Below the pieces are notes generated by a model. It was given only the letters and a program-made list of their open reading frames with translations, ran no database searches and was not told the DNA's origin. From the NCBI GenBank assembly GCA_002495055.1, contig DADR01000073.1:1-50477 (forward strand): a DNA stretch of 50,477 nucleotides. Direction: 5' to 3'. The stretch is from Methanoregula sp. UBA247. Its GTDB lineage: Archaea > Halobacteriota > Methanomicrobia > Methanomicrobiales > Methanospirillaceae. The number at the start of each line of letters is the position of its first letter. Position 1 is the stretch's first letter. Shown piece by piece: positions 9,332 through 17,480 of the stretch. A program made the position numbers and the translations under genes.

Positions 9332-10114
9332 ATGAAACCCTCGATCCTGCTGACCAATGATGATGGTGTTAGTTCAGTCGGGCTTTGGGCCGCGTACGAA
9401 GCTCTTGCACCGATTGCCGATGTGACCATCGTTGCACCGGCAACCCAGCAGAGTGCTGTCGGCCGATCGATTTCGATCTTTGAACCGTTGCGGGCAAGCC
9501 AGATCATAATGAATGATATTCCCGTATGGTCAGTGGCCGGAAAACCCACTGATGCGGTCATTATCGGGCTGTACGCACTCAAGCTTAACCCGACGCTTAT
9601 CGTGAGCGGGATTAATATCGGCGAGAACCTCTCATTTGAATCGATTATGACCTCCGGCACGGCTGGTGCGGCACTGGAAGGGTCCAACCAGGGCACAAAA
9701 GGTATTGCATTCTCGCTTCAGGTTGAGGACCAGGGAGAAAAATTTGACGACCCCCGTCACAACGAACAAAACTTTGATGCAGCAAAGAGAATTGTCAGGG
9801 ATGTTGTATCCCGTATACTGGCACAGGGATTCTGTCCCCACGCAGATGTGATCAATGTCAATATTCCTTCAGTTATAAAAGGCACCTATGAAGTCACCCG
9901 GCTCGCCCGGAAACTGTTTCATACGGGTGTCGAGAAACGATTTGATCCGCGGGGTCGCCCGTATTTCTGGATCAATGGTCCCCTTATTGAAGATGCAGAA
10001 GAAGGGACAGATGTCCATGCAATCCGGAAGGGCAATATTTCAATTACCCCTATCACCCTTGATTGTACTGCCTATAAAGCAGAAAGTGAGGCCAGGACTC
10101 TGTTTTCCCCATGA
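9332..10114 (+). CDS. surE: 5'-nucleotidase SurE
   Basis: SurE family phosphatase acting on nucleoside 5'-monophosphates. The metal-binding N terminus ILLTNDDGVSSVG, the NIGENLSFESIMTSGTAGAALEG segment and VINVNIPS are all present. An ATG at 9326 gives two extra residues; 9332 is preferred because the family starts with M-x-ILLTNDDG. It stands alone between divergent mfnD and the following rpiA on the same strand (174-base gap). Confidence 0.93.
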   Translation: MKPSILLTNDDGVSSVGLWAAYEALAPIADVTIVAPATQQSAVGRSISIFEPLRASQIIMNDIPVWSVAGKPTDAVIIGLYALKLNPTLIVSGINIGENLSFESIMTSGTAGAALEGSNQGTKGIAFSLQVEDQGEKFDDPRHNEQNFDAAKRIVRDVVSRILAQGFCPHADVINVNIPSVIKGTYEVTRLARKLFHTGVEKRFDPRGRPYFWINGPLIEDAEEGTDVHAIRKGNISITPITLDCTAYKAESEARTLFSP

Positions 10115-10288
10115 TTTTTTTAGTATCTCTTTTTTGACCGGGTATCCGGTCACCATAACGGCTATCTTTTGGATTCTGACAGGGTTATGAAGACTGCGTG
10201 TGCTCCCGTCCGGCAGATCTGTGATGCAGAAATCAAAAATCCGTGTATCACCAGTATTAATTATTGTAAACTGAAATCTATCTGGTAG

Positions 10289-11002
10289 ATGGACGATTCA
10301 GCAGAAGCCCTCATCGCGGCAAAGCGGGCAGCCGGATACAAAGCTGCGGACATGATAGAGGAGGATATGATCATTGGTCTTGGAACAGGATCCACGGTTT
10401 TTTATGCTCTCGAACGATTATCCTGCAGGGTTCGCGAAGGATTGCACGTTTCTGGTGTTCCTACCTCCTACCAGACAGCACGTCGCGCTTTGGAATATGG
10501 TATCCCACTTACAACGCTGGATGAGCAACCTGTGCTGGATCTCGCCGTGGATGGTGCGGACCAGGTCGACATGCACCTTCGTCTTATCAAAGGAAGGGGT
10601 GCAGCGCTCACAAAAGAGAAATGCGTTGCAGCAGCCGCAGACCGTTTTATTGTTATTATCGATGAACAAAAGCTGGTCAACAGTCTGTCAGCACCGGTGC
10701 CTGTTGAAGTGATACCCTTTGCCATCAGGCCGGTCATGACTCACCTTGAGGACCTGGGGTGCAGGCCGGTACTTCGTGAAGGTATTAAGAAGGACGGCCC
10801 GGTCATAACAGACAACGGAAATTTTGTTGTAGACTGTGGGTTTATGCCTATTGACCATCCTGAAGAACTGGAAAATTCAATAAAAATGATTCCCGGTGTT
10901 GTCGACAGTGGATTGTTCTGCGGTTTTACCCGCAAGACAACGGTAATTGTCGGCAACCGGAAAAAGTGCAGGGTACTTACTTCAGCGGATATAGTCCCGT
11001 AA
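10289..11002 (+). CDS. rpiA: Ribose-5-phosphate isomerase A
   Basis: 237-residue RpiA interconverting ribose 5-phosphate and ribulose 5-phosphate. Motifs visible: IGLGTGSTVFYAL near residue 31, AVDGADQVD (about 87), LIKGRGAALTKEKCV (about 98, with the catalytic Glu) and the SGLF end motif. Its 3' end overlaps the convergent regulator gene by 21 bases. Supplies ribose phosphate for nucleotides and cofactors. Confidence 0.95.
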   Translation: MDDSAEALIAAKRAAGYKAADMIEEDMIIGLGTGSTVFYALERLSCRVREGLHVSGVPTSYQTARRALEYGIPLTTLDEQPVLDLAVDGADQVDMHLRLIKGRGAALTKEKCVAAAADRFIVIIDEQKLVNSLSAPVPVEVIPFAIRPVMTHLEDLGCRPVLREGIKKDGPVITDNGNFVVDCGFMPIDHPEELENSIKMIPGVVDSGLFCGFTRKTTVIVGNRKKCRVLTSADIVP

Positions 11003-11356
11003 CTTCTGGACCAGCGCGAGTTGGGTAGTCGCTTCTTTCTTCTTCTCTTTTTCAATATTGTCCATGATCTCGTGAATGGGTTTGGCCAGCACGTAAATCT
11101 TGACCGGGCGCCCCTTGCTTTCTGCTTTGCTCTCCCGGCTGGTGATCCAGCTCTGTTCCAGCAGGTAACGCATTGCGATGCTGACTTCAGGCTGGCGCAG
11201 ATCCGTACCCCGTTCGATCGCCCGTGAGGTAGCCTCGGGCGTATTTGCCAAAAAGACCAGTACCTTTGCTACATTTCTCTTGGTCCCGATCTCAATAAGG
11301 AGATTGGCAAATTCTTCTTCCTTTTCCGTAAAATACATTACATTTTCGATTCTCAT
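10982..11356 (-). CDS. Winged-helix transcriptional regulator
   Basis: 124-residue predicted DNA-binding protein. A TrmB/MarR/ArsR-like winged helix is suggested by KRNVAKVLVFLANTPEATSR, the recognition helix RQPEVSIAMRYLLEQSWI and a basic wing KGRPVKIYVLAKP, followed by a charged C-terminal helix (MDNIEKEKKKEATTQLALVQKL) likely used for dimerisation. No ligand-binding domain is present. The promoter region has a TAATCT...AGATTA repeat that could be its own operator. Target genes unknown. Confidence 0.75.
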   Translation of the reverse strand: MRIENVMYFTEKEEEFANLLIEIGTKRNVAKVLVFLANTPEATSRAIERGTDLRQPEVSIAMRYLLEQSWITSRESKAESKGRPVKIYVLAKPIHEIMDNIEKEKKKEATTQLALVQKLRDYIR

Positions 11357-11379
11357 GCATCACGTCCTGTATATTATCG

Positions 11380-11399
11380 TAATCTAATTTATCAGATTA
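11380..11399 (-). promoter_or_regulatory. Inverted repeat upstream of winged-helix regulator
   Basis: Perfect TAATCT (11380-11385) and AGATTA (11394-11399) arms with an 8-base spacer, 24 bases before the regulator start, next to a TTATATAA box (about 11402-11410). The placement fits autoregulation; this is inferred. Confidence 0.4.
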
Positions 11400-11553
11400 T
11401 TGTTATATAATCCATCTTATTGTTGGGCAATTGACATAAAATATATATAATACTCTTATGAAACATCCCGTTAATAATTAAAAATATTATAAAAAATGAT
11501 GAATTACCTTATTCCCCCATTCTTTAAAACAATCCTGTACAAAAAACAATTGG

Positions 11554-12114
11554 TCAGACCAAACCAAGACTCCGGAGGTCAGAAAGGATTTTTACAACAG
11601 CCTTTTTTGCGTCTTCGGGTACCTTGCCACCGGTAATGATTAACTTGCCGGATCCAAAGAGAAGGACAACCACTTTGGGTGTGTCCAGGCGATACACCAG
11701 CCCGGGGAACTGTTCGGGTTCATACTCGATCTTATCCAGGTTGAAACCGACAGCAATCTTGTTCAGATTGATAGGAGTCGCGAGATCGGCAGAAGTCACG
11801 ATATTCTGAATTTTGTAGTCAAGTTTTTTAGGGATTGCAATGTTAAGGTCCCGCAGCTTGTTGCCAAGAATTTCAAGCCCTTTGCTCAAACTGTCGATAC
11901 TCTTTGCACCGGTAAGAACAACTTTACCCGATCCAAAAACCAGCGCAGCGATCTTGGGATCCTGCATCCGCAATACGACACCGGGAAATCTCTTCTTATT
12001 ATATTCGGCACCAGGTATCTTTGAAGCGATCTCGGGTAGATCCAGATAATCAGTCACCTTTGCGGAGGCAACAATATTTTCGATTTTGAGGGAGTCCTCT
12101 GGTCTGACCTTCAT
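11554..12114 (-). CDS. tbp: TATA-box-binding protein TBP
   Basis: General archaeal transcription factor that binds the TATA box and bends promoter DNA. Two imperfect repeats of about 90 residues are visible, each with IENIVASAKV/IQNIVTSADL, a PEQFPG-type loop and an FGSGK(V/L) strand motif. The start MKVRPEDSLKIENIV at 12114 fits usual length (186 residues); an ATG at 12129 would add five residues. It is monocistronic, divergent from the acetyltransferase gene, with TTTTTAAATAC about 30 bases upstream. Confidence 0.95.
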   Translation of the reverse strand: MKVRPEDSLKIENIVASAKVTDYLDLPEIASKIPGAEYNKKRFPGVVLRMQDPKIAALVFGSGKVVLTGAKSIDSLSKGLEILGNKLRDLNIAIPKKLDYKIQNIVTSADLATPINLNKIAVGFNLDKIEYEPEQFPGLVYRLDTPKVVVLLFGSGKLIITGGKVPEDAKKAVVKILSDLRSLGLV

Positions 12115-12176
12115 ATTTATAAATGTCACAAAACAGTATTTAAAAAGGTGGGTTTGATTTCGCTGTAAAAGGCAGC

Positions 12177-12256
12177 AACACCTCCCCTGATCATGAAAAA
12201 GGATACCCTAGGAACAAGAGATCCGTACCAGATACGATTGCCGGGGGGGAGGTGTT
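12177..12256 (+). promoter_or_regulatory. Long inverted repeat leader that can hide a ribosome-binding site
   Basis: Perfect 11-base arms AACACCTCCCC (12177-12187) and GGGGAGGTGTT (12246-12256) enclose 58 bases and end exactly at the ATG of the next gene. The right arm contains the ribosome-binding sequence GGAGGTG, so folding of the transcript would mask it. No known riboswitch class was recognised in the loop. Regulation is inferred. Confidence 0.45.
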
Positions 12257-13450
12257 ATGCGGTGCATTCATTTAGGAAAAACAAAGTATTTTGATCACAC
12301 CAGTCTAACATATCCCAACCGTTTGATTTATGAGAGTGGCTCAACGATGGATGATACAGGAGGCTCAATAAGCATTGAGATTATTGATTCAGAAGAAGCC
12401 TTTCTCGCTCTTCAGGACCAATGGGATGCACTGATCGAAAAAAGCACCAATCCCTCATTTTTTTCCACATTTCTCTTTGTCAGCACGGCATGGAAACATT
12501 TCAGAAGTGAAACCGACCGGTTATTCATTCTTGTTGTGCGGCGGGATGCTCAGCTTGTTGGCATTGCACCATTCAGAATCGGGAGTGAGAAGGTGGCAAA
12601 TAACCGCCTCCTTGCGGGGATACAGGTAAAGGTGATACGATTCATTGCCGAATGGGGAAGTGGTGATAAACCCGTACTTGTGACAACTGAAGATCCGGAA
12701 GTGATATGGGATAGTATTTTTCAGTTCCTGGACAAAGAGTTCACCCGATGGGATGGGATATGGCTCGTGGAACAAGCTGCGGACAGTCCTGTTCTCAACC
12801 GAAGGTTTTTCAGCAGACTGTGGTTCTTTACCAGGACCTTTACGAATGCTCCTTCCTTTTTTATATCAATCGCCGGGACATGGGAAGAATTTCTTACAAC
12901 CCGGGGAAAAGAGACATACCGGACATGGAAGAAAGACCAAAAAAGATTATTTAATCTTCCTGAAGGAGTAGTTTTTCAATGCGTGGTCGATCCCGGGTCT
13001 ATCCCGGAAGCGTTGAAAAGGTTTATAAGTATTGAGCAATCCGGGTGGAAAAAAGATCAGGATTTCAGTATTGGCGGCAGTGAGAAAAACAAGAGATTTT
13101 ATGAAGAGCTGTTAGTACAGTCAGCGCATAAAAATATGGCAGCAATCTGTCTTTTAACCTCAGGAACTATGGATATCGCCGGTATAATTGTTTATAAATA
13201 TAACAGGACTGTATATGCAGCCCAGGTCACTTTTAGTCCGAAATATGCAAAATATTCTCCGGGAATGATTATCAATGCAGAGGTTATCAAGTCGTTTTTT
13301 AACACGCAATACCAGGAAATTGATTATCTTGGGTTTCAAAGAGGGAATGAGAAAAATTCCTTAAAGGAAAGATGGTCAACAGGGTCGCGACAAACAACCA
13401 CAATAATGCTCAATAAAAGAAATTTCCGCATGTGGCTTTATTACCGGTGA
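12257..13450 (+). CDS. CelD/BcsL-type GNAT-fold acyltransferase
   Basis: 397-residue protein of the GNAT-like CelD family (double GNAT fold), probably transferring an acyl group to an amine on a cell-surface or peptide substrate. Recognisable are the N-terminal LQDQWDALIEKSTNPSFF segment, LFILVVRRDAQLVGIAPF, and the second half with KRFISIEQSGWKK, FYEELL and AAICLLTSG. Two starts are possible: ATG 12257 directly after GGAGGTG, or ATG 12347 (MDDTGGSISIEIID), which matches the domain start better but lacks a ribosome site. Stands alone; divergent from tbp. Confidence 0.7.
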   Translation: MRCIHLGKTKYFDHTSLTYPNRLIYESGSTMDDTGGSISIEIIDSEEAFLALQDQWDALIEKSTNPSFFSTFLFVSTAWKHFRSETDRLFILVVRRDAQLVGIAPFRIGSEKVANNRLLAGIQVKVIRFIAEWGSGDKPVLVTTEDPEVIWDSIFQFLDKEFTRWDGIWLVEQAADSPVLNRRFFSRLWFFTRTFTNAPSFFISIAGTWEEFLTTRGKETYRTWKKDQKRLFNLPEGVVFQCVVDPGSIPEALKRFISIEQSGWKKDQDFSIGGSEKNKRFYEELLVQSAHKNMAAICLLTSGTMDIAGIIVYKYNRTVYAAQVTFSPKYAKYSPGMIINAEVIKSFFNTQYQEIDYLGFQRGNEKNSLKERWSTGSRQTTTIMLNKRNFRMWLYYR

Positions 13451-13571
13451 AACTGGCGGGGTATATCGGGGCTTTAAGCAGGAGGGGGATATGAGATACC
13501 CCGCCAACAACCCACCATTAGTTTTATTTACCCTTTTCGTGATTCCACACAATATATCACTATTTATCATC

Positions 13572-13844
13572 ATGGGGAAATTGACTGATAAAGCCATCAG
13601 GAAAATGAAGGAAGCGAACTAACGGGATGATAAAGCAGAACAAATCATTAAATCAGCAGGCGGACAACTCATCAGCCATTACTATACCTTCGGCCGCTAC
13701 GATTTCGTAGCAACTGTTGAATTGCCTTCCGCTGAAATCCTGGCCAAAGTAATTGTCGGGATTGGCCAGTGAGGTACGGTCAATACTGAAACCATGACTG
13801 CCCTTGTTCCGGAACAGATGTATAAAATGGCAACGGGAATGTAG
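13572..13844 (+). pseudogene. GYD-domain protein, broken by two in-frame stops
   Basis: The frame from ATG 13572 reads MGKLTDKAIRKMKEAN, a TAA at 13620, RDDKAEQIIKSAGGQLIS to IVGIGQ, a TGA at 13770 (where family members usually have Trp), then GTVNTETMTALVPEQMYKM to a TAG at 13842. The rest is clean coding sequence of a GYD-domain (ferredoxin-like fold) protein of about 95 residues. Two independent nonsense changes without frameshift point to recent inactivation. The usual first ~8 residues are also degenerate. Confidence 0.8.
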
Positions 13845-14205
13845 TAGCAACTCACCGGAAAGCAGTAACCAGTGCCTGACTATTGTCCTCTTACTGCAAA
13901 CCTCGCCTGAGGACACTTTTTATAAAGATGACAGATCGCTATTACGGGAGGCACGTTTCATTTCGGTACGTGAAAAGCAGGGCTGTTCCGGATACTTCAA
14001 TACCAAGGAAAAAATTCCCGCATTGCATGATCAACAGAGCATATTTCCCTGGTTAATCGGGATACCATACTCATTTCTCTTTAGATAAGCCGCACATTCG
14101 CGTTCTGGTGGCAGATCTTGAATACCCGGAGTTCTTGCCATGCACCGATGCCTCGCCAGACTTTAATAGTTTGAAAAAATCTAATCGTTTAAGGGAAGAG
14201 AAAAT
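13845..14205. other. Intergenic stretch without recognised gene
   Basis: Between the GYD pseudogene and the 55-residue zinc protein. Open frames here have no domain-like pattern. It may include further debris of the pseudogene region; nothing specific is seen. Confidence 0.4.
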
Positions 14206-14373
14206 ATGCCCGAATTTGTCCCTTGTCCAAATCAAGGGTGTAGAGATGGTAAAATTCACTTGTTTATTGGTTTTGACATTTTTTGGTGCAACTGTCCTGT
14301 TTGCAGAGGATCGGGATTCATTGTAAAAAGTGGTCAGGAAATCAGTATCGAACATAATAAAATATCTGTCTGA
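14206..14373 (+). CDS. 55-residue DnaJ-type zinc-finger protein
   Basis: Short gene reading MPEFVPCPNQGCRDGK to EHNKISV. Two zinc-ligand pairs are visible: CPNQGC at residues 7-12 and CNCPVCRGSGF (28-38), the latter matching the CxxCxGxG repeat of DnaJ-type zinc fingers. Such miniature zinc fingers occur in methanogens without known function. The purine-rich GGGAAGAG lies about seven bases before the ATG. It could be a chaperone-like or RNA-binding accessory protein; no neighbour clarifies this. Confidence 0.6.
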   Translation: MPEFVPCPNQGCRDGKIHLFIGFDIFWCNCPVCRGSGFIVKSGQEISIEHNKISV

Positions 14374-14706
14374 AACCTGACAATATCGTTTTTATTCCGA
14401 TATTCTGTAAACGAGTGTATCGTTGCGTTCTCTTGACAGATCCCGTGGTGCCGCGTGTGTTCCCGGACCGTTTGCACATGCCTTTTGTTGAACAGTCCAT
14501 AATCAATACCCAGCCAACCACAAGGGTACGAAAATAAAAATGATCCCTTATAGAGACCTGCTGCATTTTAGCACCGCATTTTGGGTGATCGTATTTTGGG
14601 GGCGTAATGTCTTTGCATGAGAGATGAATCTTTTAAATCTCAAAAAGGAATTGGACAAAGGAAACCGGAGATTTTTACGTTGGAAGTATGCACGAATGAC
14701 TACAAA
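14374..14706. other. Intergenic stretch without recognised gene
   Basis: 333 bases between the small zinc protein and the tfs stop. Only short, non-domain-like open frames are seen. Confidence 0.4.
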
Positions 14707-15018
14707 TCAATCGTATTGTCTCCAGGTATGATCGCATTTGGTGCAGCGGAAGAACCGGACCTCGCTTTCATCAGCCGCACGGAGCTGGCGGAGCCACCAG
14801 ATAGCCAGGTTGTTCCCGCACTTGGGACACTTTATCTGAATGGTGGGCATAGTCTTTGCCTGGCCTTCCTCCTCAACAATAACAATCTCATTCTCACTGC
14901 GCTCGACCCTGCGCTTCATCTGATCGCCGGTATTAATCTTCCGGATATAACCGCATTTCCGGCATTTCAACTGACCCCCCGACGAAACTAGCATACTTTT
15001 ACATTCAGGACAGAACAT
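14707..15018 (-). CDS. tfs: Transcription factor S (TFIIS-like RNA cleavage factor)
   Basis: 103-residue archaeal TFS, which reactivates backtracked RNA polymerase by stimulating transcript cleavage. The N-terminal zinc ribbon (CPECKSML...CRKCGYIRK) and C-terminal ribbon (CPKCGNNLAIWWLRQLRAADESEVRFF, then RCTKCDHTWRQYD) are both intact, including the acidic DE pair of the catalytic hairpin. The start at 15018 (MFCPEC) is chosen because the ribbon begins there. Monocistronic. Confidence 0.93.
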   Translation of the reverse strand: MFCPECKSMLVSSGGQLKCRKCGYIRKINTGDQMKRRVERSENEIVIVEEEGQAKTMPTIQIKCPKCGNNLAIWWLRQLRAADESEVRFFRCTKCDHTWRQYD

Positions 15019-15190
15019 CGTTATAACATGGGTAAGCATAGGAGATTAACCCTTTTACCGGGGATAAACAGGTATGAAGCAGATTTATCTCCAATAACCT
15101 GTGCTTCATCCCATTTTTAACGATAAAAGGACCTTCAGACACCGTGCTTCTTCAGAATCCTTTTTTTGGTATCGGGTGAATAATTCTATA

Positions 15191-16015
15191 ATGATCGAGT
15201 ATCTGGTAATGATATCCTGTCTGGGATTTCTTGCTTTCCTCATACCCGGTCGACATCGGAAATATGCAGCAATCATTGGCTGGATTTTTATCATCCTCAC
15301 CCTTTTTGCACTGTTGCCGGAATTTTTTTTGGAAAATAATTTCATGTATCCGGTTATTGCCGTACTCTCAGTACCATTTCTGGGAATTACCGCAAAATAT
15401 CTTCTTTTAGAAGATGAACGCGTCATCAACCTGTCACGGGCAGCGGCAGTGGCATTCCTTATCTATGCACCCTTCGGGTTTGATCAGGTACCGCTCTTTG
15501 CAGCCCTTGGGGACTGGCTTATTTCCCTTGTCGTCTCCCAGGTGGTCTGGATTCTCAACCTTATGCAGTTCAGTGTTACCCTTTCGGACTGGAATATCAT
15601 TGCCCGGAACAGTTTCCGGGTGGAGATTATTCTTGGCTGTACCGGTATACAGAGCATCGCCATCATGCTGGGTGTCGCAGCAGCAGTACCCACAACAATC
15701 CGTCAGAAAATTTCTGCATTCATGATAATAGCCCCGACCATCTATATCCTGAACCTTTTCAGGAATGTCTTTGTAATTATCGCATATACCGGACAATGGT
15801 TTCCGTATTACCCGGATATTGCCAGCAATGGCGAGTTCGGATACGAGAGTTTTTTCTGGGCACATAACGTTATTGCAGAACTGCTCGCGCTGGTATGTCT
15901 CGTGGTAATTGCGTACGGCCTTTTTACTATTATACCAGACCTGGGGAAATTTGCCGACGAACTCTACCAGCTTTACTTTGGTGAGATCAGGAAAGTGTCC
16001 GGTAAAGATAAATAA
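15191..16015 (+). CDS. artA: Archaeosortase A
   Basis: 274-residue polytopic membrane transpeptidase-like enzyme that processes C-terminal PGF-type sorting signals of surface proteins and is linked to their lipid anchoring. About eight membrane segments are seen. Catalytic residues expected for the exosortase/archaeosortase family are present: Cys150 in IILGCTGIQS, Arg191 in LNLFRNVF and His225 in FWAHNVIAE. The start MIEYLVMIS at 15191 is preferred over ATG 15101, which would add a non-hydrophobic leader. Its 3' end overlaps the convergent CDP-alcohol phosphatidyltransferase by 29 bases. Confidence 0.88.
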   Translation: MIEYLVMISCLGFLAFLIPGRHRKYAAIIGWIFIILTLFALLPEFFLENNFMYPVIAVLSVPFLGITAKYLLLEDERVINLSRAAAVAFLIYAPFGFDQVPLFAALGDWLISLVVSQVVWILNLMQFSVTLSDWNIIARNSFRVEIILGCTGIQSIAIMLGVAAAVPTTIRQKISAFMIIAPTIYILNLFRNVFVIIAYTGQWFPYYPDIASNGEFGYESFFWAHNVIAELLALVCLVVIAYGLFTIIPDLGKFADELYQLYFGEIRKVSGKDK

Positions 16016-16619
16016 TTCTCTGGATAGCCGACAGGTTTGTACATACGGCAATAATGATCACCGCTGCCCATATAAATCCGGAAATACCCCCGATAATCAG
16101 GAAAAGAAATGTTTCAGGTCGGCCAAAAAATCCGACACCTTCAAGGGGATCATCAATTTTCCCCTCCACTTTATCCCGGTAACCAATTTCAGCATACACT
16201 ACGGGTTTAATGAAGGTATTCATCAGTGATCCGATGATCGCCAGCGCCACGATTGCAAAATCCGTCAACGGGGGCACCCCGATATACTGGCTTACGATCG
16301 GGATTGCGGAAAGCCCGATACCGAGCAATACAAGCCCGTCAACATATTTATCGACAATCCAGTCAAAAACTGCCCCGAAATTTGAATGCGAATTGGTTTT
16401 ACGGGCTACACTCCCATCTATGAGGTCAAAAATTGCAGAGAGAATGAGTGCAAGACTGCCCCAGATAAACTGGTGCTGGAAGAATAAATATGCACAAACA
16501 ATGCCGGCGAACAGCGAAAGCATTGAAATCTGGTTTGGCGTGATTCTAAGCCTGACAAAAACCTCTGCGATCGGCTCAAGATACCGGATAAACCTTGGGC
16601 GGAGTGCAGTAATATTCAT
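15987..16619 (-). CDS. CDP-alcohol phosphatidyltransferase (archaeal phospholipid synthase)
   Basis: About 210-residue integral membrane enzyme joining CDP-archaeol (or another CDP-alcohol) to a polar head group. The family signature D-x2-DG-x2-AR-x8-G-x3-D-x3-D is complete, running from DLIDGSVAR to FGAVFDWIVD. Six membrane segments fit. Possible starts are ATG 16619 (MNITALRPRF), 16631 and 16646. The sequence alone does not settle whether inositol phosphate, serine or glycerol phosphate is the acceptor; archaetidylinositol-phosphate synthase is a common assignment for this type. The convergent overlap with artA is notable because lipid head-group synthesis and ArtA processing are linked in haloarchaea. 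Confidence 0.8.
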   Translation of the reverse strand: MNITALRPRFIRYLEPIAEVFVRLRITPNQISMLSLFAGIVCAYLFFQHQFIWGSLALILSAIFDLIDGSVARKTNSHSNFGAVFDWIVDKYVDGLVLLGIGLSAIPIVSQYIGVPPLTDFAIVALAIIGSLMNTFIKPVVYAEIGYRDKVEGKIDDPLEGVGFFGRPETFLFLIIGGISGFIWAAVIIIAVCTNLSAIQRIIYLYRTLS

Positions 16620-16791
16620 AACGTAATTCATGCGAACGGAAGCCATTAATATTTATTGTATTACGTCAGTCGACTCGGTTCATCGAAGGGATTTTAAATC
16701 CTTTAAAGAATTTTTCCGGCGGACATTATCCAGGTCATCGTCAGCTTCTTTAAATCCCCCGGCCAATCTAACCGTAGGTTTAGGAGTAGCG

Positions 16792-17478
16792 ATGACTGAT
16801 ATAACAGACCGTCCTCATGTTCTGATGATGTCGGAGATCACTGCGGATGGCAAACTCACCCTCAAAAAAGGAGCGTCTTCCAAAATCCTCATGAAATACA
16901 TGTCGCATGAAACTGAGGTCCTGCTTCACACGACGCGGGCCGAGTATGATGCGATTATGGTCGGTGCCAATACAATCCGTATCGACAACTCTTTTCTTAC
17001 GGTCAGGATGGTTCCCGGCAAAAGTCCGTTACGGGTAATCCCCTGCAGCATGGCAGACCTCCCTCTTGATGCGAATGTACTGGGCCCTGATGCCCCTACC
17101 GCTATTGCCGTCTGTGAAGAGGCCTCAGAAGAGCGGGTCCAGGCCATCCGGAAGAAAGGAGCACACATTATTGTTGCCGGTAAAAACCATGTTGAACTTC
17201 CCCTTCTCTTAAAGATCCTCAAACAAAAATTCGGGATACACAAACTGATGATTGAAGGGGGACCTACCCTGAACTGGCATATGCTCCATGACAAACTCGT
17301 CGATGAAATCCGTCTTATCCACCTGCCCTTCATCGTAGGTGGGTCCGACACACCATCACTTGTCGGGGGAATGCATATCAATTCGGAGCATGAGATGATC
17401 CGGCTGAACCTGAAGAAATATTATATGTGTGGAAGCAATCTCGTGTCAGAATTCGACATTCTTTATCGTGAGGGATAA
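16792..17478 (+). CDS. arfC: Diaminohydroxyphosphoribosylaminopyrimidine reductase (ArfC/RibD C-terminal type)
   Basis: 228-residue NADPH-dependent reductase of the RibD C-terminal/DHFR-like fold that reduces the ribosylamino-pyrimidinone 5'-phosphate in riboflavin and F420 synthesis. Motifs: PHVLMMSEITADGKL, YDAIMVGANTIRIDNSFLTVR, and LMIEGGPTLNWHML in the second half. The start at 16792 is chosen since TAGGAGTAG lies at the right distance and upstream residues are unlike the family. Two bases separate it from sppA, suggesting co-transcription. Confidence 0.88.
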   Translation: MTDITDRPHVLMMSEITADGKLTLKKGASSKILMKYMSHETEVLLHTTRAEYDAIMVGANTIRIDNSFLTVRMVPGKSPLRVIPCSMADLPLDANVLGPDAPTAIAVCEEASEERVQAIRKKGAHIIVAGKNHVELPLLLKILKQKFGIHKLMIEGGPTLNWHMLHDKLVDEIRLIHLPFIVGGSDTPSLVGGMHINSEHEMIRLNLKKYYMCGSNLVSEFDILYREG

Positions 17479-17480
17479 TC

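Noticed and set aside
13770..13772. TGA in the GYD frame as selenocysteine
   Set aside because: The site corresponds to Trp in the family and a second stop (TAA) lies upstream, so inactivation is the simpler reading.
13804..14088. 94-codon plus-strand frame over the GYD pseudogene end
   Set aside because: Overlaps the clear GYD frame in another phase and has no recognisable motif.
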